Source of the DNA: Chryseobacterium gleum
Lineage (GTDB): Bacteria > Bacteroidota > Bacteroidia > Flavobacteriales > Weeksellaceae
Reading direction: 5' to 3'
Assembly (NCBI RefSeq): GCF_900636535.1
Contig: NZ_LR134289.1
Location: forward strand, 2,542,001 to 2,606,000
Length of the DNA: 64,000 nt
Shown: one piece after another, positions 42,163-50,943 of the stretch
Position numbering within the stretch: position 1 is the stretch's first letter
Layout of the letters: every line of letters starts with the position of its first letter
Program-made: the position numbers and the translations under genes
The notes under the pieces: model-generated
What the model was told of the DNA's origin: nothing
The model's database searches: none
What the model saw: only the letters and a program-made list of their open reading frames with translations

Positions 42163-42178
42163 TAGCGAACGTTCGCTA
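42163..42178. promoter_or_regulatory. Palindromic operator 1 (TAGCGAACGTTCGCTA)
   Basis: A perfect 16-bp palindrome in the intergenic region between aceB and the divergent XRE regulator gene, near the aceB -33 region. It is probably an operator for that regulator. It shares the half-site GCGAA with the second palindrome. Confidence 0.6.
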
Positions 42179-42197
42179 AATTTATTTAAAAATTATT

Positions 42198-42213
42198 ATG
42201 CGAATAATCGCAT
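42198..42213. promoter_or_regulatory. Palindromic operator 2 (ATGCGAATAATCGCAT)
   Basis: Palindrome with two internal A/T mismatches, 35 bp (centre to centre) from operator 1, next to the -7 box of the regulator gene. The half-site GCGA(A/T) is shared with operator 1. Suggests autoregulation. Confidence 0.55.
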
Positions 42214-42222
42214 CTATTTATT

Positions 42223-42230
42223 TATATTTG
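42223..42230 (+). promoter_or_regulatory. -7 box (TATATTTG) of the XRE regulator
   Basis: TATATTTG fits TAnnTTTG and ends 4 nt before the ATG at 42235, predicting a leaderless mRNA. Operator 2 occupies the -33 region. Confidence 0.5.
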
Positions 42231-42234
42231 AGTA

Positions 42235-43713
42235 ATGAATTCAGAAAGCGACTTTATCAAAACAGTTTTCGGACTAAAACTGAAACAGCAGAGGCAGAAA
42301 AGAAACTGGTCTCTACAGGACCTTGCCGTAAAGACAGGATTATCAAAATCTTATCTTAATGAAATTGAGAATGGTAAAAAATATCCAAAGCATGACAAGA
42401 TCATCCAGCTTTCTGAAGCGCTGAGCTGCACATTTGACGATCTGGTTTCTACCAAACTTGATAAAAGCCTGGCTCCTTTCAATGAAATTCTGCAATCTGA
42501 TTTCTTTAAGGAAGTTCCGTTGGAACTATTCGGAATCAACAAAAATAATCTCATCAGTATCATCAGTGATGCCCCCAAAAAAGTAACTGCTTTTATCAAT
42601 GCACTGATTGAAATTTCACAGAATTATAATCTTGGAAAAGAACGGTTTTATTTTGCCGTTTTAAGATCGTTTCAGGAATTATACGATAATTATTTCCCGG
42701 AAATTGAAGAAAAAGTAAGCTTATTCACGAAGGAAAACAAGTTACAGGCCGGGAAAAATTTAAAGTCTGACATTCTGGAAAAAATTCTTGGAGAAAAGTT
42801 TGGTTACAAGATTCAATCTGAAGATTTTGAAATATATGGCACTTTGGATAATCTGCGTTCACTTTTTATTCCTGAGAAAAAACTTTTACTGCTGAATCAA
42901 AAACTGGAAAAGGATCAGAAAACATTCATCCTCGCTAAGGAAATCGGTTTCAATGTGCTGGAATTAAAAAACCGTCCCAACACGTATTCATGGCTTGATT
43001 TCGGGAGTTTTGAAGAAATTCTGAATAATTTTTATGCGTCTTATTTTGCCGGAGCTTTATTAATTTCAAAACAACCTGTCATCGAAAAAGCCTCTGAATT
43101 TTTCCAGCAAAATAAATGGGAGCCGGAAAATTTTGAAAATCTCATTAACAGCTTCACTCATTCTCCTGAAACATTCTATTATCGGCTAACGAATATTCTT
43201 TCGGCTGAAATGGGTATTAAAGACCTGTTTTATTTATGCCTGGTAAAAAAGAAAAACTCTGATAAAATCCAGATTTTAAAGGAGCTTCATCTCAACCATC
43301 AGCAGGCTCCTCACGCCAATGCCACCAATGAGCATTACTGCAGAAGATGGATTGCTGTGAAAAATCTTGATCATTTAAAGGAAAATGAAACTTTAACTGA
43401 CGCCCAGATTTCTCATTATAAAGACCAGGGAATAAGCTATCTGGTGATTTCCACTTCACAAAGAAATCCTTTTTCAGATGGAAGCAACAGAAGTTATTGT
43501 CTCGGCATTTTACTGAATTCCCAAACGATCAAAAAAATAGGTTTTATCAAATCTCCTTCTTTAAAAACCATCAATGTAGGGGTCACCTGTGAATCCTGCA
43601 GTATTGCTGACTGCGAAGTAAGACAAGCGCCGCCGGTAAGGCTGGAAAAGGAACATTTTAACATGAGTATGAAGAGTTCTGTGGAGAAAATCAGGAAGAG
43701 ATTTGAGAATTAA
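42235..43713 (+). CDS. XRE-family regulator with DUF2083 domain (RamB/ScfR-like)
   Basis: A 492-aa regulator. N-terminal HTH_3 (residues about 12-65: LKQQRQKRNWSLQDLAVKTG and LSKSYLNEIENGKKYPKHDK). The middle resembles the IrrE/ImmA-like peptidase-related region. The C-terminal DUF2083-type segment is CESCSIADCEVRQAPPVR with four Cys/Asp-spaced residues. In actinobacteria this architecture (RamB) controls glyoxylate-shunt and short-chain acyl-CoA genes. Being divergent from aceB-aceA with shared operators makes control of the shunt very likely, though it is inferred. The ATG at 42235 follows a -7 box by 4 nt. Confidence 0.85.
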   Translation: MNSESDFIKTVFGLKLKQQRQKRNWSLQDLAVKTGLSKSYLNEIENGKKYPKHDKIIQLSEALSCTFDDLVSTKLDKSLAPFNEILQSDFFKEVPLELFGINKNNLISIISDAPKKVTAFINALIEISQNYNLGKERFYFAVLRSFQELYDNYFPEIEEKVSLFTKENKLQAGKNLKSDILEKILGEKFGYKIQSEDFEIYGTLDNLRSLFIPEKKLLLLNQKLEKDQKTFILAKEIGFNVLELKNRPNTYSWLDFGSFEEILNNFYASYFAGALLISKQPVIEKASEFFQQNKWEPENFENLINSFTHSPETFYYRLTNILSAEMGIKDLFYLCLVKKKNSDKIQILKELHLNHQQAPHANATNEHYCRRWIAVKNLDHLKENETLTDAQISHYKDQGISYLVISTSQRNPFSDGSNRSYCLGILLNSQTIKKIGFIKSPSLKTINVGVTCESCSIADCEVRQAPPVRLEKEHFNMSMKSSVEKIRKRFEN

Positions 43714-44026
43714 TGGATAAATAGTGAATCATCAATGCGCTTCGCTTGTGAATTTTTATACGAAGCTCGGGATGCGAGATTAAGGTTTATGAATAATAGA
43801 TTTGCTGTTGAAATTCACGGGTAAGTTATTTTTCTAAACGCGGAGTTCACGAAGTTTTCTATACTATTTAATAGCTTTTCGGTCGCTATGGCGTTCCACT
43901 CAGCCACGAAAATGCCTCATGCTAAATAAAATAATTAGCTCATAAAATTTGTGAACAATAATAATTCACTATTGACTTTGCGAGGCAAAAATTGACATTA
44001 ATTTTATATCTTAGTAAAAACACACT
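43714..44026. other. 313-nt non-coding spacer between regulator and comF
   Basis: No plausible gene. It contains a heptamer-type repeat at 43764-43784 and AT-rich sequence after it. No exact TAnnTTTG box is seen near the comF start, and no clear terminator for the upstream regulator. Confidence 0.6.
43764..43784. repeat. Repeat related to the aceA upstream repeat
   Basis: The stretch GCTCGGG-ATGCGAG-ATTAAGG resembles GGTTCGGGATACGAGATTCGG at about 40456 and GAGGTTCGGGATACGAGG at 44683, all with 7-bp spacing. Confidence 0.55.
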
Positions 44027-44680
44027 ATGATATTAGATTTATTATTTCCTAACCGTTGCCTTCACTGCAACAGGATCATTGTTTCCGAGATTCTGGTTTG
44101 TGATCTTTGTTTCAGCCAGATTCATTTTACCCATTACAATTATTTTGAAAATAATCCGATTAAGGAAAAATGCAGTTTATTTTTTCCTGTTGAGAATGCA
44201 TTTGGACTGATACGGTTCGAGGAAGAAGGCTTAAGTCGCAAGATTATTCATGAACTAAAATACAGAAGCCGTGAAAAAACAGGGAAAATTCTGGCAAACT
44301 GGACAACAGAGCGCCTGGATTTCCAAGACGACAATCCTGATCTTTTAGTAAGTGTACCGCTTCATCCAAAAAAACTGAAGGAACGTGGTTACAATCAGCT
44401 TCATTTATATACTGAAACTTTGTCTAAATTTTATCACATTCCTTTTGATCATGAATTAATCAGGAGAAATCATTACTCCAAAGCACAGGCTCTGAAAGAC
44501 AAGAAGCACAGATTGGAAACAGACAATACTTTCTCCATCACCCGGCCTGTTACCGGAAAGCATATCCTTCTGATTGATGATGTTTTCACCACAGGCAATA
44601 CAGTTTCATCGGTTGCATGGGAGATTCTAAATGCCGGAGACAATAAGGTAAGTGTTTTGGTGATGGCAGAGGATGTTTAA
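44027..44680 (+). CDS. ComF-family phosphoribosyltransferase-like protein
   Basis: A 217-aa ComF protein. N-terminal zinc-ribbon cysteines: LFPNRCLHCNRIIVSEILVC followed by DLCFSQ. PRTase part: KIIHELKYRSREKTGKILAN, SVPLHPKKLKERGYNQLHLY and the PRPP loop HILLIDDVFTTGNTVSS. ComF proteins are linked to DNA uptake in naturally competent bacteria, but no competence genes are adjacent here. Its enzymatic activity is undefined. Confidence 0.9.
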   Translation: MILDLLFPNRCLHCNRIIVSEILVCDLCFSQIHFTHYNYFENNPIKEKCSLFFPVENAFGLIRFEEEGLSRKIIHELKYRSREKTGKILANWTTERLDFQDDNPDLLVSVPLHPKKLKERGYNQLHLYTETLSKFYHIPFDHELIRRNHYSKAQALKDKKHRLETDNTFSITRPVTGKHILLIDDVFTTGNTVSSVAWEILNAGDNKVSVLVMAEDV

Positions 44681-44682
44681 TA

Positions 44683-44753
44683 GAGGTTCGGGATACGAGG
44701 TTATATTCAAAAATATTTCCAAGCCCTCCAACTCTCAAACCCTCTCAATCTTA
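44683..44753. repeat. 7-bp period repeats downstream of comF
   Basis: GAGGTTC, GGGATAC, GAGGTTA at 44683-44703, then CCAAGCC, CTCCAAC, TCTCAAA, CCCTCTC at 44719-44746. Resembles the repeat between aceB and aceA. Non-coding. Confidence 0.65.
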
Positions 44754-44812
44754 TGCTTAATCCATTTTCACCATTCAATTCTTTTCGCTAATTTTCAGAA
44801 AATTAAATAGCT

Positions 44813-45499
44813 ATGCCAAATCTGCTTTTATTACACGGAGCCCTGGGACACAGCGATATTTTCGCGCCTTATCTGAACGTACTTTCTCAGTATTTTACAG
44901 TACATACCCCTCTATTTTCAGGTCATGGAAATAGCGAATTACCGGCAGAAGGTATCAGTATAGAAAAGTACACTCAGGAGCTTTCGGAGTATTGTGAAGT
45001 AAATAATCTGGCGGATGTATCCATTTTCGGGCATAGCATGGGAGGTTATGTGGCACTTTGCTATGCTATGAAAAATCCGGAAAATATAAATTCTGTTATG
45101 ACTCTGGGAACTAAGTTTGCCTGGACTGAAGAGCAGGCTTTAAAAGAAAGCAAAATGCTTAATCCTGATGTCATTCTTGAGAAAATCCCTCAGTATGCCC
45201 GGCTTTTGGAATCACAACATGGAGCAAAATGGAAAGCACTTCTTCCGGCTATTGCTGAACTAATGATCGATCTGGGTAAAAATCCACCTCTGGAAAATAA
45301 TTTTGCTACGATAAATATCCCGGCTCAGGTCATGGTGGGAGATAAAGACAATATGGTTACTATCGAGGAAAGCGCCCATATTTACCGAAGTCTTCCTGAT
45401 GCAAAATTAGCCGTACTTCCGGATACCAAACATCCTATGGATAAAGTACGGCCTGATTTATTGTTAAACTTAATGAAAGATTTCTGGAATCTTTCTTAA
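44813..45499 (+). CDS. Alpha/beta-hydrolase
   Basis: A 228-aa alpha/beta-hydrolase fold protein. The oxyanion/N-terminal part is LLLHGALGHSDIFAPYL. The nucleophile elbow GHSMGGYVALCYA gives Ser in G-H-S-M-G, and the likely acid/His pair comes late: GDKDNMVTIEESAHIY (Asp) and DTKHPMDKV (His). No signal peptide. The substrate is unknown; the class includes esterases, haloalkane dehalogenase-like and epoxide hydrolases. It converges on upp. Confidence 0.88.
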   Translation: MPNLLLLHGALGHSDIFAPYLNVLSQYFTVHTPLFSGHGNSELPAEGISIEKYTQELSEYCEVNNLADVSIFGHSMGGYVALCYAMKNPENINSVMTLGTKFAWTEEQALKESKMLNPDVILEKIPQYARLLESQHGAKWKALLPAIAELMIDLGKNPPLENNFATINIPAQVMVGDKDNMVTIEESAHIYRSLPDAKLAVLPDTKHPMDKVRPDLLLNLMKDFWNLS

Positions 45500-45501
45500 A
45501 A

Positions 45502-46152
45502 TTATCGCTGAAGTTTTTCTCCGTAGCTCAAATCCCCAGCATCCCCCAGTCCCGGAGTGATATATCCTTTAGAAGTTAAATGCTCATCAATAGCTCCTAC
45601 CCAGATCTGAGCCTCAGGATAGGCATTCTGAATGGTCTCAACACCTTGCCTTGAAGCAATAGCGGCTACAATGTGAAGCTGGGTTGGATTTCCGTGAGTC
45701 AGCAAATCTTTGATGGCTTCAATTAAAGAGGCGCCTGTTGCCAGCATTGGATCTGCAACGATCAAAGGTCTGTTTTCAATACTCGGACAAGTAAGGTAAT
45801 CCTGCTTGATTGAGAAATAATCGTTGGCATCATGTTTTCTGTAAGCTGCCACAAAACCACAGTCCGCTCTGTCCAGGTAGTTAAGGATTCCTTCAAATAA
45901 CGGAACACCAGCTCTTAAAATAGTTGTAATAACAGGCTGTACAGCAATTTCCCTGCTTTTTATTGTATCTAAAGGAGTTTGAATTTCAATTTCCCTATAC
46001 TCCAGTCCTTTACTGATTTCAAAAGCGGCAATCTCCCCAATTCTCTCCATATTCCTTCTGAATCTCATCCGGTCATGCTGGATATTAACGTTTCTAAGTT
46101 CGTTGATCCATTCGTTGACAAGAGAAAAATGTTGCGATAAAATAGTAAGCAT
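45502..46152 (-). CDS. upp: Uracil phosphoribosyltransferase
   Basis: A 216-aa salvage enzyme making UMP from uracil and PRPP. The PRPP-binding loop reads LIVADPMLATGASLIEAI. The uracil-binding region near the C-terminus reads AIDEHLTSKGYITPGLGDAG followed by DLSYGEKL. ERIGEIAAFEISK lies in the N-terminal half. I chose ATG at 46152 (MLTILSQHF); 15 upstream codons are open without family resemblance. Convergent with the alpha/beta-hydrolase, the two stop codons 2 nt apart. Confidence 0.93.
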   Translation of the reverse strand: MLTILSQHFSLVNEWINELRNVNIQHDRMRFRRNMERIGEIAAFEISKGLEYREIEIQTPLDTIKSREIAVQPVITTILRAGVPLFEGILNYLDRADCGFVAAYRKHDANDYFSIKQDYLTCPSIENRPLIVADPMLATGASLIEAIKDLLTHGNPTQLHIVAAIASRQGVETIQNAYPEAQIWVGAIDEHLTSKGYITPGLGDAGDLSYGEKLQR

Positions 46153-46217
46153 GAAAATTATATTTTTAATTTCAGTTGATTGAATTAATTCCTGCAAAAT
46201 TACAACTAAAAAACGAA

Positions 46218-46247
46218 TTGAAAGATTGTGAGAAATATGTATATTTA
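46218..46247 (+). promoter_or_regulatory. Possible promoter of the Pls-like gene
   Basis: TTG at 46218-46220, a 19-nt spacer, then TATATTTA (one mismatch to TAnnTTTG) at 46240-46247. The ATG is 37 nt downstream. Confidence 0.4.
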
Positions 46248-46284
46248 TTAAAACATCCCAAGTACCCTATTTAGTAAATTTTAA

Positions 46285-49083
46285 ATGATGAAAAGCCTGA
46301 TTTTAGGAAAGATCAGTCCGGAGTTTATCAAAGATGAAACTCTGCCTGAATTATTGGTTCCCACCTTTGAGAAATATAAAGACAAAACAGCCTTTATATT
46401 TAAAGATAAAAAAATATCCTATGCTGAACTGGACAGTTGGAGTAATGCCATTGCGCTTCAACTGCAAGATCATGGAGTACAGCCGGGCGACCGTATCGGA
46501 GTATGGTATCCGAGAAGCCTTGAACTTCCTGTAGCCATACTTGGAATTCTTAAAGCCGGTGCCGCTTACATTCCATTAGACCGTGAAATGCCTGAGGACA
46601 GGATAAAAAAGGTTTTTACAGATATTAATGTCAAAACTTATTTTTCTGACACGGATGCACATATTCATTGTCAGCCTTTAGAAATTGCACCACAACCTCA
46701 ACATCCGGTTCCTGCACCTGTTCCCAATTATACACCAGACAACTGGGCTTATGTATTGTTTACCTCAGGAAGCACAGGAAACCCTAAGGGAATTCCGATA
46801 TCCCACCGGAACATTTGTCATTTAATCCGCTCTGAGCAGGATTTTATAAAAATCAGGGATACGGATATCGTATATCAGGGATTTTCTGTTTCTTTTGATA
46901 TGTGGTGTGAAGAAGTGTGGATCAGTCTTTTTGCAGGAGCCACCATATGGATCGCTGACGCCACCACTGTAAAAGCGATCGATGAGCTTAGCGATGTTTT
47001 AACCAAAAATAAAATTACCGTCCTTCATGCAGTTCCCAGTATTCTGGCCATTATCGACGAAGTTCCTGCTGTCAGGTTCATCAATACCGGAGGGGAAGCA
47101 TGTACAAAACAGGTACAGGAAAAATGGGCCAAGCCCTATAGAGTATTCATCAACAGCTACGGACCTACAGAAACAACAGTTTCATCCAATATGACTGAAC
47201 TGAATGGACAACAGGAACTGACCATTGGTCTTCCTCTTCCCAATTATCATATTGCTGTGGTTGACGAAAACATGAATATTGTTCCACGGGGAGAACGTGG
47301 TGAGATGGTCATTTCCGGGCCTGGAGTCAGTAACGGATATTTTAATCTTCCTGAACTTACTGAACAGAAGTTTTTAGCCAATCCATTTCCTGAAGATCTT
47401 CCCGGAGACAGAATATACAAAACCGGGGATGCTGTTATCATACGCGAAGATGGATTTATTGATTTTCAGGGAAGAATTGATGATCAGATCAAATTACGCG
47501 GGTACAGAATTGAGCTTGGCGAGATAGAATCCCGGCTCAATCAGCTGCATGATGTTTCTTCAGCTGCTGTAGCCGTAAAAGAAGATTCAAATGGGCAGGG
47601 GCAACTTGTGGGATATGCCGTCATGAGCAACGAATCTTCTTTCGATGAAAATGAAATGCGCAAAGAACTCGCAAAATTTCTGGCACCTTACATGGTTCCG
47701 ATTTCTATTGTTCTGATGAAAGAAATGCCGAGAATGCCAAGTGGTAAAATCGACAGAAAACGGCTTCCTCTTCCTGAAAGTTTCACGGTTCATCAGAAAA
47801 ACGAAGAAATCAACATTGATGCTGAAGCTCCGATAGAAGAAAAACTTATCCAGACGCTGCAATGGGTATTTCCGGGAAAAGAAATCAATCTCACCCAGGA
47901 TTTTTTCACGGATCTTGGTGGACATTCCTTGCTGGCGGCAACATTAGTTTCTCATCTTCGTCAGAAGGCAGGCATTCCTACTGCTTCACTGAAAGAGATT
48001 TATGAAAACCGTCCTTTGTCAGTTTATTCTGAGTTTCTCAAAAACAAGCATACTCAGGCGACATCCCGCCAGGAACCGTTTCACAGGGTTTCAACATGGC
48101 AGTATATTGCCTGTAATATTGCCCAGACGGTTAGTTTACTGGTTGTATTTGCTTTATTAAGTATTCAGATCTTTTTCCCTTATCTGAGCTATTATTATTT
48201 CCAGATTAACGGGTACGGATTACATTATGCTTTACTGAGTGCTGTTTTACTTTATACATTAATTCCACCTGTATATTCAATCATTATTGTTCTTACAAAA
48301 TGGCTGGTAATCGGAAAAATAAAAGAAGGAGATTATCCGCTTTGGGGATGGTATTATTTCAGGTGGTGGCTTTGGAAAACGATTAAGCGACTGATGCCTT
48401 CAGAATTTATTGTAGAAACACCTTTATATCCGAAATACCTGAGGCTTCTTGGAGTAAAAGTAGATCCGAGCGCTCAGTTAAGCCTCCTTCCTATCGCTGC
48501 CGAAGATCTTGTAACGATAGATAAAAATGTGAATACCAGCTCGGGCTGCAGTATTGACAATGCTTCTGTAGAGAATGGGATTTTAAAGATCAGAAAAGTA
48601 CATATCAAAGCGCACGCTTATCTTGGATCTTCCGTGATTGTATGCGGAGATACCGTTATTGAGGAATTCGGGGAACTTCAGGATTTAAGCTGCCTTAATG
48701 AAGGAGGAAAAATAGGATTTGGAGAAGTATGGAACGGCAGTCCGGCTGAAAAGGTAAGAGTAAAATCCGGTGAAGAAATTGAAGCACCTACGCTGGCTTC
48801 TGCGGGAAAAAGAAACCGTTTTGCTTTACTGTATGCCTGTTCATTATTTTTCTTTCCTCTTCTTATTGTTTTACCTTTAGCCCCCACACTTTATACTCTG
48901 TATTATCTGGACGAGCGTTCAGCTGATTATAGTTTCTATTATCTGTGGCAGGCTCCGATTCTTTCTACCGTTTATATTTTATTGTTTATCGGAGTGGTAA
49001 GTATCCTGACCAGGATTTTACAGTATAATATGAAACCTGGCATCTATCCGGTATACAGTTTTATGTATTATAAAAATGGATAA
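46285..49083 (+). CDS. Pls/PosA-family non-ribosomal peptide synthetase, N-terminal part
   Basis: First 932 residues of a Pls-like synthetase. The adenylation domain covers about 1-500 with LFTSGSTGNPKGIP, Asp205 in SFDMWCEE, NSYGPTETTV, YKTGD, LRGYRIELGEIE and MPSGKIDR (Lys488). The carrier domain has DLGGHSLL (phosphopantetheine Ser548). TM helices (about 610-690) and a left-handed beta-helix-like hexapeptide region precede TM helices near 860-930. There is no classical condensation or thioesterase domain. The TAA at 49081 is caused by one missing base; the next 374 residues continue in another frame. The by-eye specificity code has an acidic residue at GrsA position 239, hinting at a basic amino acid. 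Confidence 0.85.
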   Translation: MMKSLILGKISPEFIKDETLPELLVPTFEKYKDKTAFIFKDKKISYAELDSWSNAIALQLQDHGVQPGDRIGVWYPRSLELPVAILGILKAGAAYIPLDREMPEDRIKKVFTDINVKTYFSDTDAHIHCQPLEIAPQPQHPVPAPVPNYTPDNWAYVLFTSGSTGNPKGIPISHRNICHLIRSEQDFIKIRDTDIVYQGFSVSFDMWCEEVWISLFAGATIWIADATTVKAIDELSDVLTKNKITVLHAVPSILAIIDEVPAVRFINTGGEACTKQVQEKWAKPYRVFINSYGPTETTVSSNMTELNGQQELTIGLPLPNYHIAVVDENMNIVPRGERGEMVISGPGVSNGYFNLPELTEQKFLANPFPEDLPGDRIYKTGDAVIIREDGFIDFQGRIDDQIKLRGYRIELGEIESRLNQLHDVSSAAVAVKEDSNGQGQLVGYAVMSNESSFDENEMRKELAKFLAPYMVPISIVLMKEMPRMPSGKIDRKRLPLPESFTVHQKNEEINIDAEAPIEEKLIQTLQWVFPGKEINLTQDFFTDLGGHSLLAATLVSHLRQKAGIPTASLKEIYENRPLSVYSEFLKNKHTQATSRQEPFHRVSTWQYIACNIAQTVSLLVVFALLSIQIFFPYLSYYYFQINGYGLHYALLSAVLLYTLIPPVYSIIIVLTKWLVIGKIKEGDYPLWGWYYFRWWLWKTIKRLMPSEFIVETPLYPKYLRLLGVKVDPSAQLSLLPIAAEDLVTIDKNVNTSSGCSIDNASVENGILKIRKVHIKAHAYLGSSVIVCGDTVIEEFGELQDLSCLNEGGKIGFGEVWNGSPAEKVRVKSGEEIEAPTLASAGKRNRFALLYACSLFFFPLLIVLPLAPTLYTLYYLDERSADYSFYYLWQAPILSTVYILLFIGVVSILTRILQYNMKPGIYPVYSFMYYKNG

Positions 49084-50207
49084 AGGACCAGATTTTTAAT
49101 CTCTCCCTCGTTATTGTACATCCGCTTTTTGCCTCTATCTATATCAGTAAATTCTATAAAATGATGGGCGCAAAAGTGGGAAAGAATTCAGAAATCTCGA
49201 CAGCCAGTGATGTTTCCCATCATCTTTTAGAAATCGGGGAAGGCTCATTTATTGCAGATGCAGTCATTTTGGGAGAGCATGATGTAAGGAATGAAAAATT
49301 AATTTTATCGAAAACCAAAATAGGAAATAACAGCTTTGTAGGAAACAGCGGACTGATTCCACAGGGATATGAACTGAAAGATAATATGCTGATCGGAGTA
49401 TTGAGCAAAGCTCCATCTGAAGAACAACTGCAAAATTCAAATGAAAAAGACTGGTTTGGTTCTCCTCCGATTGGTCTGCCGTCCAGACAGAAATCTGATG
49501 CTTTTCAGGATAACCTTACCTATAATCCATCATTTAAACTTAAGCTTGCAAGAGCTGTAGTTGAAGGAATCAGAATTATTCTCCCACAAACTGTGGTGAT
49601 TATCTGCAGCGTACTTTTCATTGCCTATACAAGTACTTATCTGGAAGGAAACATTCATTATCTTATCTTACTGTCTCCGTTTTATTATCTGGGAATTGTT
49701 GCTTTGCCTTCTTTTTTCTTCACTGTACTGCTGAAATGGATTTTTGTAGGAAGGTATAAAAAAACTGAAATGCCGATGTACAGTATGAAGGTATGGCTGA
49801 GTGAAGGCATTACAACAATCTATGAAGCTCTTCCTGTACAGTTTTTCCTTGATTTTCTGCGCGGAACTTTCTGGCTGCCGTTCTTTATGAGATTTCTGGG
49901 GGTGAAAATTGGAAAAAGAGTTTGGCTCAATACAACTGATATTACAGAATTTGATATGGTTTCAATCGGAAATGAAACCATGCTGAATGAAGACTGCGGT
50001 CCCCAGACTCACCTTTTTGAAGACAGGATTATGAAAATAGGAAGTGTAAAAATCGGAAAACAGACCACAATCAATTCAAGAACAATTATTCTATATGACA
50101 GTGAAATCGGAAACAATGTTAATATTGATCCTCTTTCCCTGGTTATGAAAGGAGAAGTGCTTTCGGATAATACGTCCTGGTATGGCAGTCCGCTGAGAGG
50201 AAAGTGA
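49083..50207 (+). CDS. Pls/PosA-family synthetase, C-terminal part (after frameshift)
   Basis: In-frame continuation of the preceding gene: 374 residues from AAG at 49083, beginning KDQIFNLSLVIVHPLFASIY; an internal ATG at 49161 would give 348 residues. It contains a hexapeptide-type beta-helix module (KVGKNSEISTAS, LEIGEGSFIADAVILGEHD, KIGNNSFVG), two TM helices and a third such module (KIGKRVWLNTTDI, VKIGKQTTINSRTIILYDSE, IGNNVNIDPL). This matches the C-terminal layout of Pls-like enzymes. One extra T between 49081 and 49082 would join both parts into 1307 aa, the normal family length. The ORF is otherwise undamaged, so decay is recent or the break is a sequencing error. Confidence 0.85.
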   Translation, partial: KDQIFNLSLVIVHPLFASIYISKFYKMMGAKVGKNSEISTASDVSHHLLEIGEGSFIADAVILGEHDVRNEKLILSKTKIGNNSFVGNSGLIPQGYELKDNMLIGVLSKAPSEEQLQNSNEKDWFGSPPIGLPSRQKSDAFQDNLTYNPSFKLKLARAVVEGIRIILPQTVVIICSVLFIAYTSTYLEGNIHYLILLSPFYYLGIVALPSFFFTVLLKWIFVGRYKKTEMPMYSMKVWLSEGITTIYEALPVQFFLDFLRGTFWLPFFMRFLGVKIGKRVWLNTTDITEFDMVSIGNETMLNEDCGPQTHLFEDRIMKIGSVKIGKQTTINSRTIILYDSEIGNNVNIDPLSLVMKGEVLSDNTSWYGSPLRGK

Positions 50208-50211
50208 TAAA

Positions 50212-50250
50212 ACTGGAAGCATGAGACCGGAAGATAGAAGCAATTCAGGT
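50212..50250. repeat. 7-bp period repeat downstream of the Pls-like gene
   Basis: CTGGAAG, CATGAGA, CCGGAAG, ATAGAAG, CAATTCA in the spacer before the GNAT gene. Same period and GGAAG core as those at 52370 and 55926. Confidence 0.55.
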
Positions 50251-50377
50251 TCAGAATAGGAATAAGTATCTTTCTAATTAAATCTGTTTTAATTCTTAAT
50301 AGCAAGGGTTATAGTATTAAACAATACAAACCTCCAATTTTCCTCTTCCGGATTCCAACACATAAAAAAACATCATT

Positions 50378-50863
50378 ATGAATTATTCCATCAGAAAAAT
50401 AAAAATCACCGAAAACCTTCCTGTTGTTGATGAACTGGTAGGTGAACTCCATATTTCAGAAAAGGAAATGAATAACAACACCGCTGACTGGAGTCAGATC
50501 AGAGAAAGTTATCTCCGGTTTATGTCAACATGTGAGGAAGAAAATGATGGCACTTTTCTTATTGCTGAAGCCGATGGGAATGCAATAGGTTTTCTTTTCG
50601 GTTATCTTGAAGAGAAAGATGACAGTAATTTTGAGCTTGGGGAAGGAGATGATCTGTACGTTTCAGAAGGATATGTAAAAAAAGAGTTCAGAAAACAGGG
50701 AATCTATTCTGCCCTCAATAAGGCATTTGAAGAAAGGTATGCAAACTATAAAATCCGGAAAATTTACCGTTATACATTATGCAATAATGATACAATGCAG
50801 CGGTGGCTTGTTTCACAGGGTTACCGCCCTGTAAGACTTGTATATGAAAAGTGGCTGCCTTGA
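50378..50863 (+). CDS. GNAT-family N-acetyltransferase
   Basis: A 161-aa single GNAT domain. Motif A is the acetyl-CoA-binding stretch VSEGYVKKEFRKQGIYSALN; ADGNAIGFLFGYLEE is the preceding beta strand region and WLVSQGYRPVRLVYEKWL the terminal beta bulge. The substrate is unknown. It is the next gene after the Pls-like synthetase, 170 nt away on the same strand. Position alone does not show it modifies the synthetase product. Confidence 0.85.
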   Translation: MNYSIRKIKITENLPVVDELVGELHISEKEMNNNTADWSQIRESYLRFMSTCEEENDGTFLIAEADGNAIGFLFGYLEEKDDSNFELGEGDDLYVSEGYVKKEFRKQGIYSALNKAFEERYANYKIRKIYRYTLCNNDTMQRWLVSQGYRPVRLVYEKWLP

Positions 50864-50889
50864 AAAGCCTGAAATGAAAATTTATTTGA

Positions 50890-50930
50890 AACAAAAACTC
50901 CGGCAAGCTTCGCTTGCCGGAGTTTTTATA
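50890..50930. terminator. Bidirectional terminator between GNAT gene and der
   Basis: A 16-bp perfect stem (AAAAACTCCGGCAAGC at 50893-50908, complement at 50912-50927) with a 3-nt loop and A/T flanks, between converging genes. Confidence 0.92.
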
Positions 50931-50943
50931 ATATTTGTTCTTA

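Noticed and set aside
42184..42214. Operator 2 as a small terminator
   Set aside because: No T tract follows on the expected strand, and the palindrome sits on the promoter region.
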